A stretch of 64,000 bases of DNA, taken from Deinococcus fonticola (GTDB taxonomy: Bacteria; Deinococcota; Deinococci; Deinococcales; Deinococcaceae). The stretch is from contig NZ_SMMH01000007.1 in assembly GCF_004634215.1 (NCBI RefSeq), positions 61,827-125,826 of the forward strand, written 5' to 3'. The notes beneath the pieces are model-generated. The model worked only from the letters and a program-made list of their open reading frames with translations, searched no databases and was not told the DNA's origin. The position numbers and the translations under genes are program-made. Of this stretch, positions 28,809 to 43,222 are shown piece by piece. Numbering within the stretch: the stretch's first letter is position 1; each line of letters opens with the position of its first letter.

Positions 28809-30644
28809 TCAGGATAGGGGTTCCGCCGTGTCGGTCTGAGGTTCATCCAGACGGGTACCGGCCAGCACCACGCGGTTGCGCCCGGCGTGCTTGGCCTGGT
28901 ACAGCGCCTCATCGGCGGCCTTGACCAGGGCCGGGCCGGAGGTCGCGGTGTCGCCCCAGGTCGAGACGCCCAGGGACGCGGTGATGCGGCCCAGCGAGAT
29001 GCCCGCGTGCGCCAGCGACCAGCCCTCGATGGCGGCCCTGACCTGCTCGGCCAGGGCCAGGGCCTCGTCGCCTGTGAAGCCGGGCAGCAGCAGGCAGAAT
29101 TCCTCGCCGCCGGGCCGCGCGGCCAGGGCGCCCGCCGGGGTAAGTTTGCGCAGCGTCTGCCCCATCTGCACCAGCACGGCGTCGCCGGCGTCATGGCCGA
29201 AGGTGTCGTTGAGGCGCTTGAAATGATCGATGTCCAGCGCCACCAGCGAGAGCGGCGAAGCTGTGCTGACCGACAGACTCACCTGCCTGTCCAGTTCTTC
29301 TTCCAGGTGACGGCGGTTTGCCAGGCCGGTCAGGGGGTCGCGGCGCGACTGATCGCGCAACCTGTCCTGAAGTTGCAGGGCCGAGAGGGCCAGCCCCAGC
29401 TGGCGCGTCAGGGGCACCAGCAGGTGCCTCAGCTCGGTTTTATCGGCAAAAAGAAGTGGAGGCTCTGCACTCGCGCCCTGGAAGCGCAGCACGCCCAGCG
29501 TTTCCCCGTGCACGAACAGGGGGAAACACATGTACTCGCGGTTGCCCGGAAGGCCGCTCGACAGGCACGGCGGTGCGAAACGGCCCTCGTCCGGGAAGCG
29601 CGCCTCACCGCGCCTCAGCGCCCAGCATTCATCCGGCGAGGATGCCCGCGCCGCCCCTTCCGGCAACCCCCACGCTACCAATGGCGTCAGCAGATTGCGC
29701 GAGGCATTGAACATCAGCAGCGTGCCCTGTGTGTCCGGCAGCAGCGCAGGCAGGGCGCGGCCCAGCACCTCCGCCCCCTCGTTCAGGGAACGCGCCGCCT
29801 GAAGCCAGTCACTCAGTTCACTCAGCGAGCGCATCTGGGTATTGCGCTGCTCCAGGTCGACCTGCCGCGACTGCGCCAGCGCCTGAGACTCCTGCAACTC
29901 GGCACTCATGGTATTGAAGGCCGCCCCGATCTGCTGGAACTCCTGCACGCCGCTGGGGGCCACCCGCACGTCCGGCTCCCCGGCACTGAGCCGCTGCGCG
30001 GCGAGCGCCAGCGCCTGAAACGCCCGAGTCAGCCGGGAGGCCAGCACCACGGTGGCCGCCACGCTGCCCGCCAGCAGCAGCAGCCCGGCCGCCAGCAGCG
30101 CCCGCCGCAAATGCTGAAGCTGCCGGGCCGCCCTGGTTTCATCGGCCCTGAGGTGCTGCACCTCGCTCCGGTTGAGCACCTGGATCTGGGCGCGCACCTG
30201 ATCGATCAGGCGCTTGCCGGTGCCACGCTGCACCAGGCGGCGTGCCTCGGCCTCCTGTCCAGCCCGGCGCGCGGTAATCTCCGGGTCGGCCACCTCGATT
30301 TGCCAGCGCTTCAGCAGCGCTTCCAGGCGCAGCACTTCCGTGCGGGTGGTCGGCCGGTTCGGCTCCTTGAGCCGCTCGAAGCGCTGCGGCAGGGACGCCT
30401 GCGCGGCCCGGTACGGTTCCAAAAAGGCCTCGTCGCCCACAATCACGTAGCCCCGCACGCTGGTTTCCATATCCACCACCGCCTGCAAGACGCCGGCCAG
30501 TTCTTCGGTCCGCATACGGGTCTGCGTCGCCTGCCGGGTGGCGGTCACCCGCCCCTCCAGCGCGCTGTTGAGCAGCAGCGCCGAACCCAGCAGCAAAAGC
30601 CAGAATGGCAGCTGCCACAGCAAGATCAGCTGGCGCACCTTCAT
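28809..30644 (-). CDS. membrane-bound diguanylate cyclase (CHASE3-like sensor, HAMP, GAF, GGDEF)
   Basis: The 611-residue protein should make cyclic di-GMP in response to an extracytoplasmic signal. In order: membrane helix (7-26), extracytoplasmic helical CHASE3-like region (about 40-180, with DMETSVRGYVIVGDEAFLEPYR), second helix (about 187-205), HAMP (206-258), GAF (about 290-430) and GGDEF (about 440-600). The active-site motif is intact (RPGGEEF; DIDHFKRLNDTFGHDAGD upstream). The inhibitory RxxD site before GGEEF is not visible, so product feedback may be lacking. TAGAAT (opposite 30651-30656) lies 6 nt before the ATG. Confidence 0.93.
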   Translation of the reverse strand: MKVRQLILLWQLPFWLLLLGSALLLNSALEGRVTATRQATQTRMRTEELAGVLQAVVDMETSVRGYVIVGDEAFLEPYRAAQASLPQRFERLKEPNRPTTRTEVLRLEALLKRWQIEVADPEITARRAGQEAEARRLVQRGTGKRLIDQVRAQIQVLNRSEVQHLRADETRAARQLQHLRRALLAAGLLLLAGSVAATVVLASRLTRAFQALALAAQRLSAGEPDVRVAPSGVQEFQQIGAAFNTMSAELQESQALAQSRQVDLEQRNTQMRSLSELSDWLQAARSLNEGAEVLGRALPALLPDTQGTLLMFNASRNLLTPLVAWGLPEGAARASSPDECWALRRGEARFPDEGRFAPPCLSSGLPGNREYMCFPLFVHGETLGVLRFQGASAEPPLLFADKTELRHLLVPLTRQLGLALSALQLQDRLRDQSRRDPLTGLANRRHLEEELDRQVSLSVSTASPLSLVALDIDHFKRLNDTFGHDAGDAVLVQMGQTLRKLTPAGALAARPGGEEFCLLLPGFTGDEALALAEQVRAAIEGWSLAHAGISLGRITASLGVSTWGDTATSGPALVKAADEALYQAKHAGRNRVVLAGTRLDEPQTDTAEPLS

Positions 30645-30684
30645 GCCCCCATTCTAGGGAGGCTTCATCACAAAGCTGGCACTC

Positions 30685-30800
30685 AGAGCAGTTCTCCGAA
30701 TGACGCGCTCTGCGGAAGGGCACCCCAGCGCTCCATTCTCTCCTGCGGAGCTGTGCCAGTCCGCTCGGACAAAAAGCACTTCGTTCTTTTGTCAAATGCT

Positions 30801-30802
<2 letters not shown>
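30685..30802. repeat. small dispersed repeat, family A, copy 1
   Basis: A 118-nt sequence similar to 33431-33564. Both have GCAGTTCTC-Y-GAAT near the left end, CTGTGCCAGTCCG in the middle and GTCAAATGCTCT at the right end. Both hold a hairpin with GACAAAA and TTTTGTC arms whose loop differs between copies. The outer ends AGAGCA and TGCTCT are inverted repeats. It lies directly 3' of proA and its last two bases form part of the proA stop codon. Confidence 0.8.
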
Positions 30803-32090
<1,288 letters not shown>

Positions 32091-32221
32091 CCCCGCAGTG
32101 TAGGGGATGTGGCGGGAAGACCCGAGGGTTGTCGAGACCCGTGGTCAGCTCCGGGATAGGCGGGGCGTTTCTGCGACCTGAAGGTGCTGAAAGTGCCGCG
32201 CAGGGGCAGCTCGGCGGTGGC

Positions 32222-33313
<1,092 letters not shown>

Positions 33314-33430
33314 ACGCCCAGCATAGCCGCCAGAGCACTTTTTCATGGGTGCCCGTGTAAACGACCCCCAGCTACACGCTTCCGCCCGCACCTACGGTAA
33401 AAGCATGACCGACCATCAGAAAGACCTGCT

Positions 33431-33564
33431 GGCGCAGTTCTCTGAATTCCGTTCTGCGGAGGACACCACTTCTCCCCTTCGGGGCTGTGCCAGTCCGTCC
33501 TGCTCGTTTAAATTCACTCGCGCCGCTCGGACAAAAAACAAAACGTCTTTTTGTCAAATGCTCT
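33431..33564. repeat. small dispersed repeat, family A, copy 2
   Basis: A 134-nt relative of the element at 30685-30802, with about 27 nt extra in the middle. Its hairpin arms GACAAAAA and TTTTTGTC are kept while the loop differs. It is inserted in the decarboxylase gene between codon positions of Leu9; its length (134) is not a multiple of three. Exact ends are set by re-joining the reading frame. Confidence 0.75.
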
Positions 33565-33699
33565 GGAACTGGGGAAGCAAAAACGCGCCAGCGGCATGGG
33601 CCAGGGGTACGTCGACCGGGCCTTCGCGGGCGACTCCGACGCTTTCGGTGCGGACTTTCAGCGCTTCATGACCGAGTACGCCTGAGGAGCCGTGTGGGA

Positions 33700-33785
33700 C
33701 GGAGCAATCTTTTACCGACTCCGATTGAATCCCCTAACTTAGGGGATTCAATCCGACTGGAAGGAGAAAAGACGGGTTCCGACGA
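33700..33785. repeat. small dispersed repeat, family B, copy 1, with 7-bp target duplication
   Basis: An 86-nt insert flanked by TGTGGGA at 33693-33699 and 33786-33792. It has a perfect 15-bp inverted repeat (33723-33737 with 33739-33753), followed by the box CCGACTGGAAGGAGAA (33753-33768). The same box follows a different perfect hairpin at 46575-46620. Confidence 0.75.
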
Positions 33786-34047
33786 TGTGGGAATCGGGCG
33801 GAATCCGTCTTACCGACCGCGAACGCCACACGGTTCCCCTGGGTATGCTGGCCGCGCTGGGCCGCGGAAAGGAGCTGGGAGGCCACGTCCGAGCCACCGC
33901 CAATAGGGGCGTCAGCGAACGTGACCTGAGCGACGTGCTGCAATGGGTCGCCATTTACGCGGGTGTGCCGGCTGCCCTGGGCGCCTTCAACACTGCCAGG
34001 CGCGTGTATACGGAGAAACCTGAAGGCTGACCGCTATGCTGTACCGC

Positions 34048-34061
34048 ATGAGGGTTTCCCA

Positions 34062-34065
<4 letters not shown>
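34048..34065 (+). CDS. leaderless mini-ORF overlapping the rsmD start
   Basis: ATG AGG GTT TCC CAT TGA encodes MRVSH. TATGCT (34035-34040) lies exactly 7 nt before this ATG, the leaderless spacing used by genuine genes in this window. Its stop overlaps the rsmD TTG start (34062-34064). AGGG inside it can also act as SD for the TTG. It may couple ribosome loading to rsmD. Confidence 0.45.
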
Positions 34066-35131
<1,066 letters not shown>

Positions 35132-35600
35132 TCGTTCTGGTGGGATTCAGAAGCGCCCAGTCGGTCAAAGACAAATAACGCGGCCCCAACCACGTCGAGC
35201 ATGAACCCCACCACTGGCGGGGGATTTCTCACCGCGCTCCAGACTGTGCAGCAGCGCCCTGTTTCACTGCTTTTGCGCCGCCTGAGCCTGCGCTTGTGCC
35301 CGACCCATATAAAATCCGCGCTTGATGCACTCGGCCAGCCTCGGAATGTTATCTCTGTTCAAGTGCGCCCAGCCTGGTCAGCAACTCGGGCGGGATTTCC
35401 TTAACAATCGTGCCTTCAGCGAAGGTGTACTCTTTTGCGGCGATCTCCGCCCAGTTCAGCCCGGTCATGCCCTCGGCAGGCCGCCATGAACCGCGCCCGA
35501 AGATTGAACCGGCACCAGTGATGCGTCCCTGTTCCTCATGAAGTGGTCAGGCGACGTGGTACGCTCCCACCAAACTTTAGCCACGGAGTTCTCCTTACTT
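35132..35600. other. intergenic region before topA with a degraded minus-strand frame
   Basis: This 469-nt stretch contains no intact gene of convincing length. On the minus strand a frame begins MTGLNWAEIAAKEYTF at 35468 and stops at 35349. A second frame, shifted by one base, continues through NIPRLAECIKRGFYMGRAQ to a stop at 35264, so a small gene may have decayed. The region immediately before topA should hold its promoter; a TACGCT box lies near 35562. Confidence 0.4.
35264..35468 (-). pseudogene. possible frameshifted small gene
   Basis: Two overlapping open frames with protein-like composition, about 39 and 27 codons, join if one base is removed near 35355-35360. No family is recognised, and there is no strong SD or -10 box. 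It could equally be chance open frames in intergenic DNA. Confidence 0.25.
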
Positions 35601-38516
<2,916 letters not shown>

Positions 38517-38528
38517 GTCTCCGCATCT

Positions 38529-38816
38529 ATGCACATCTTTGCCTTGCGTGACGAGCTTTCTGAACCCGAGAACACCGAGGGTTTGATCCATCTTGGATGC
38601 ATCAGCTTGCAAGAGCATATGGCGGCGCGAGGTCTGTGGATTGAGGCTGAGGCACAGCATTTGCTCATTCATCCTTTTGAGGACACAAGGTTGAACCTAA
38701 AACAAGTGAACGAACTCCGCACGCTTGCCATCGGCAATTTTGCCAATAGAGAACTGGTAGCGATTCTCGACAATGCTATTCAGCAGAACGCTGGAATAAT
38801 CAGTTTTGTAGATTGA
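38529..38816 (+). CDS. orphan small protein of lower GC content
   Basis: A 95-residue ORF (MHIFALRDELSEPENTEGLIHLG) sits 12 nt after topA. It is acidic, has no membrane segment or signal peptide, and I recognise no family. Its codons are clearly more AT-rich than those of topA, which suggests recent acquisition. There is no clear SD. Soluble cytoplasmic protein is the best guess. Confidence 0.55.
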   Translation: MHIFALRDELSEPENTEGLIHLGCISLQEHMAARGLWIEAEAQHLLIHPFEDTRLNLKQVNELRTLAIGNFANRELVAILDNAIQQNAGIISFVD

Positions 38817-38835
38817 TTTCAAGGATTTTCTGAAG

Positions 38836-39141
38836 ATGCCTCGCCTTCCTCGCCCCATTCCGCCTGCGCCTCTGCATTTTGTTCGGTTGGCGGCGGGTTC
38901 GCCTGGGGTGTGGGTGGCCTTACCTGGGGATGGGCCGGGGGGTGGCTTGCGCGTCATTCAGTTGGTGGGGCCGTTGAGTATGAATGCGCCAGGCTGGCTG
39001 CTGTGCCTGAAAGGCGAGGCGGTGGTTGACCTGCCCGACGGGGATTTCGTGCGCCTGCGGGCGGGTGAGGGGTATCAACTGGCGTCCATGTGGGATGTGC
39101 TGCCGACTCGTGACGGCACGACCCTCTTGCTGATGGGCTGA
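38836..39141 (+). CDS. small cupin-like protein
   Basis: The 101-residue protein has a short beta-rich pattern (GGLRVIQLVGPLSMNAPGWLLCLKGEAVVDLPDGDFVRLRAGEGYQL) resembling a single cupin barrel, with the G-x-A-x-x-D-L-P-D-G-D-F-V-x-L-x-x-G-E motif near residues 60-80. The metal-binding His residues usual in cupins are not evident. It follows the orphan gene by 19 nt. Function unknown. Confidence 0.6.
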   Translation: MPRLPRPIPPAPLHFVRLAAGSPGVWVALPGDGPGGGLRVIQLVGPLSMNAPGWLLCLKGEAVVDLPDGDFVRLRAGEGYQLASMWDVLPTRDGTTLLLMG

Positions 39142-39180
39142 CGTGGCGACGTAGGAATAGCGCCGGGCTGGCCTTCATTG

Positions 39181-39741
39181 CTACCGAGGTGCGGTTTCTG
39201 TTGTGCGATACCCGCAGTCCGGGGCAATTCCTGATGAAAGTGGGATTGGATGCGAGGGGCTACCTGCCGGCCGAAAGCGCCACGCTGCAAGCGAACTTGT
39301 TGTTCGAGGGAGGTGCGCTGAGTGAGCTGACTGCTGTGCCTTGAACTGGTGCGACTCAGTGTTCCGGTGTCCCTTGATGCCTCCTCGTCTGGCGGCGTGG
39401 TCTGGGCCGTGGATCTGGCTGGCGGCGGGGGAGATGATCAGCCATTCGGCGGCCGTACTGCTCTGGTTACGGACGCTGTGTGGGGTGCTGGCCGGCACGA
39501 TCAGGGTGTCGCCGCTGCTCAGTTCGCTGGTGTCCTCGCCTACGGTGACGCTGACCGTTCCGCTGAGCACCACCATGATTTCTTCGTGCGTGTAGGTGTG
39601 CGTGGGGTTGGCGTGGTCGGGGGCCATGCGCTGCCGGATGACGCTGGTCTGTGTTGCGCCGCTGCCCTGCGTGGCGAGGGGCGTGACGGTGGCGTTGGCG
39701 GTGGTGTGCGTGGTCTGGTGGTGTGGGCGAGGGATGTTCAT
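39181..39741 (-). CDS. cupin-domain protein with unusual C-terminal extension
   Basis: The 186-residue protein has a cupin core in its first 108 or so residues: THTYTHEEIMVVLSGTVSVTVGEDTSELSSGDTLIVPASTPHSVRNQSS. The metal ligands H-x-Y-x-H-E-E and the later H are present. The remaining 75 residues (HGPDHAARRGGIKGHRN...) are low-complexity, rich in Ser, His, Arg and Pro, and look like read-through rather than a domain. AGGAGG lies 5 nt before the ATG at 39741. It is divergent from a MarR regulator and shares its control region, so it is a likely target. Confidence 0.75.
   Translation of the reverse strand: MNIPRPHHQTTHTTANATVTPLATQGSGATQTSVIRQRMAPDHANPTHTYTHEEIMVVLSGTVSVTVGEDTSELSSGDTLIVPASTPHSVRNQSSTAAEWLIISPAASQIHGPDHAARRGGIKGHRNTESHQFKAQQSAHSAHLPRTTSSLAAWRFRPAGSPSHPIPLSSGIAPDCGYRTTETAPR
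39189..39344 (+). other. possible gene fragment antisense to the cupin extension
   Basis: From GTG 39189 the plus strand reads MRFLLCDTRSPGQFLMKVGL to a stop at 39344 (51 residues) with coding-like composition. There is no SD and no recognised family. It overlaps the low-complexity tail of the cupin gene on the other strand. One of the two readings is probably not genuine. Confidence 0.2.
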
Positions 39742-39771
39742 GATGTCCTCCTGGCGCAATGGTAAACTGGC

Positions 39772-39788
39772 TTGACCAATTTAGTCAA
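39772..39788. promoter_or_regulatory. candidate MarR operator between cupin and marR
   Basis: TTGAC (39772-39776) and GTCAA (39784-39788) form an inverted repeat with a 7-bp spacer. A related TTGAC...GAGCAA follows at 39794-39808. The site lies between the divergent cupin and MarR genes and overlaps the AAGGAGG SD of marR. Confidence 0.5.
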
Positions 39789-39801
39789 GGAGGTTGACTA
39801 T

Positions 39802-40257
39802 TTGAGCAAGGTTTCAGACGAGCAACTGCAACACGGCCGGCAGCACCACATCGGGCGGCAGCTTCAGCAGGCGTACCGTGACTTCAACACCCGCTCCCTG
39901 CACAAACTCCGCGCGCGGGGACACGCGCAGCTCAGCGCCGCGCACCTGAACATCATTCCCTTCCTTGACCTTGACGGTACGCGCATCAATACCCTGGCCG
40001 AACGGGCGGGCATGACGAAGCAGGCCGCCAGTCAGCTCGTGACCGAACTGGAGAAAAGCGGGTACGTGACCCGCCAACCTGACCCCAGCGACGGACGCGC
40101 GGCGCTGCTCACCTTCACTGCCAAAGGACAGGCCTTATTGCAAGACGCCCATGCCCTGAAACGCGAAATTGCCGACGAATACCGCGCCAAACTCGGCGAA
40201 GACCGCTGGCACGCCCTGCAAGACGCCCTGAGTGGCCTGCTTCTGCCGGAAACGTAA
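39802..40257 (+). CDS. MarR-family transcriptional regulator
   Basis: The 151-residue protein has a winged helix (about residues 45-115): LSAAHLNIIPFLDLDGTRINTLAERAGMTKQAASQLVTELEKSGYVTRQPDPSDGRA. Helices at both ends should form the dimer interface. The start is taken as TTG 39802, with AAGGAGG 8 nt upstream; a TTG at 39772 would put the operator within the gene. MarR proteins commonly repress a divergent gene in response to phenolic or oxidative signals, so the cupin gene is the probable target. Confidence 0.9.
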   Translation: MSKVSDEQLQHGRQHHIGRQLQQAYRDFNTRSLHKLRARGHAQLSAAHLNIIPFLDLDGTRINTLAERAGMTKQAASQLVTELEKSGYVTRQPDPSDGRAALLTFTAKGQALLQDAHALKREIADEYRAKLGEDRWHALQDALSGLLLPET

Positions 40258-40266
40258 ACTGGCCCC

Positions 40267-40692
40267 ATGCCGCTTGGCGACCCGCCCAACTACAGCACCC
40301 CGAAAACGCTGGGGCTGGCGCTGTCCAGCCTGGCGGGGGCGATGGCGCACTTTCTGCTGGGCGCCCTGGAATTCAGCCGGGTGGGGCCATTCGTGGGGTT
40401 GTGGCAGATGTTCCTGGCGGGCTTCCTGCTGGTGTTCGGGGTGCTGACCAGCATCCGTTACCTGGAAGCGCTGGACACCATGCGCGACCCGCACCCGCGC
40501 ACGCGCCTGTACGGTACGCCGCACGAGTGGCACACCTACCGCGTCGGCGTGAGCCTGCACTCACTGGGCGCACTGCTGTGCCTGTACTGGCTGGTGCACA
40601 GTGAACTGGTGCTTCTATACGCCCTGACCCTGCTGCTGAATGGGGTGGGGGTCTTCCTGGCTTTCCGCAGCCGCCCGACCGCCCAGGAGTGA
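40267..40692 (+). CDS. small multi-pass membrane protein of unknown function
   Basis: The 141-residue protein has four hydrophobic stretches: about 15-35, 42-62, 95-112 and 115-132. It lacks a signal sequence or recognised motif. TAAACT (40255-40260), which includes the marR stop codon, lies 6 nt before the ATG, so a leaderless transcript is probable. Confidence 0.65.
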   Translation: MPLGDPPNYSTPKTLGLALSSLAGAMAHFLLGALEFSRVGPFVGLWQMFLAGFLLVFGVLTSIRYLEALDTMRDPHPRTRLYGTPHEWHTYRVGVSLHSLGALLCLYWLVHSELVLLYALTLLLNGVGVFLAFRSRPTAQE

Positions 40693-40742
40693 AGGTGTCT
40701 GTCAGGGGTCACTGTATCCGTAAACGCGGTGCGCCCGGCAGG

Positions 40743-42521
<1,779 letters not shown>

Positions 42522-42731
42522 CTCACCTCCCTCGCCCCAGCTTGAGACGGACTGCGTCCAGGGGAAGTACCCAGTTTAAGCCTTCTGCGCGCAACTCGCT
42601 AGACCACGCAAAGTTCGGCCCAGAGGGCGAAATTTTATGAGAACGCGCGGCAAGCGGGCTGGGTCGGCCCTTCTTGCGCCTCTATCCTTTGGGTGATGCT
42701 GGTGTCAGAGGCGGACTGTTATCCTGCCCCC

Positions 42732-42977
42732 ATGAACGTGACCCGTCATTTCAGTGACACGCGCACGGCACAGGGGCGCGTACGTTTTCTCCTCCAGTCC
42801 GGCGCGGTGCATCTGCTGGCGGAAGGGCCAGGCTGGCAGCACGCCAGCACCCACGCCGGTCTGCAGGACGCGGCCACTTTCCTGGCGGTGATTCCCCAGG
42901 TGCCCCAGGCCCTCTACGAGGCCGCCCTGGGCGAACTGGAACGCCGCCTGAACCTGGAACTTCAGGACGCCGCCTGA
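42732..42977 (+). CDS. small hypothetical protein
   Basis: The 81-residue protein (MNVTRHFSDTRTAQGRVRFLLQSGAVHLLAEG) has an alpha/beta pattern and no signal or membrane segment. The start is well supported: TATCCT (42720-42725) lies 6 nt before the ATG, the leaderless arrangement. Divergent from dnaG. No family recognised. Confidence 0.65.
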   Translation: MNVTRHFSDTRTAQGRVRFLLQSGAVHLLAEGPGWQHASTHAGLQDAATFLAVIPQVPQALYEAALGELERRLNLELQDAA

Positions 42978-43222
42978 GCCTTTGAAGCGTGCCCGGGCAA
43001 GGCGCTTTCTTAAAGGTCGTCTTTTCATGAGTAAGGGCGGAGTGTGACAAACCGGGTGGTGTTGCCCCCAACCCTGCCGGCAGCGCACTTCTTGACTTTC
43101 CCCGTTCACTCCCCCCACGCTGCGGGTCGGTGTAAGCGCCTTGCAAGGCCGATCCCGGTATAAATAAAGGCAATGCTGCTCGCCTTCCCCTCTTCCACCT
43201 CCGTCGATGCGGCAGGTCAGGC

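Larger units (their letters stand above)
33405..34030 (+). pseudogene. carboxymuconolactone decarboxylase-like gene broken by two repeat insertions
   Basis: Three separated pieces read as one CMD-family protein: MTDHQKDLL (33405-33430), then LGKQKRASGMGQGYVDRAF...FQRFMTEYA (33565-33699), then ESGGIRLTDRERHTVPL...FNTARRVY (33793-34030). Family A repeat (33431-33564, 134 nt) splits the first two and shifts frame. Family B repeat (33700-33785) plus a 7-bp duplication TGTGGGA splits the last two. Removing both leaves 399 nt, exactly 133 codons, normal for this family, with a single TGA (33683-33685) where relatives have Trp. A leaderless TACGGT box (33393-33398) precedes the ATG. The original enzyme would resemble PcaC or an AhpD-like protein. 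Confidence 0.85.

Noticed and set aside
33785..34030. Considered a complete small CMD-domain gene starting at ATG 33785
   Set aside because: That ATG is formed at the repeat junction and target duplication. Upstream fragments of the same protein and the 399-nt reconstruction show it is the 3' piece of a broken gene.
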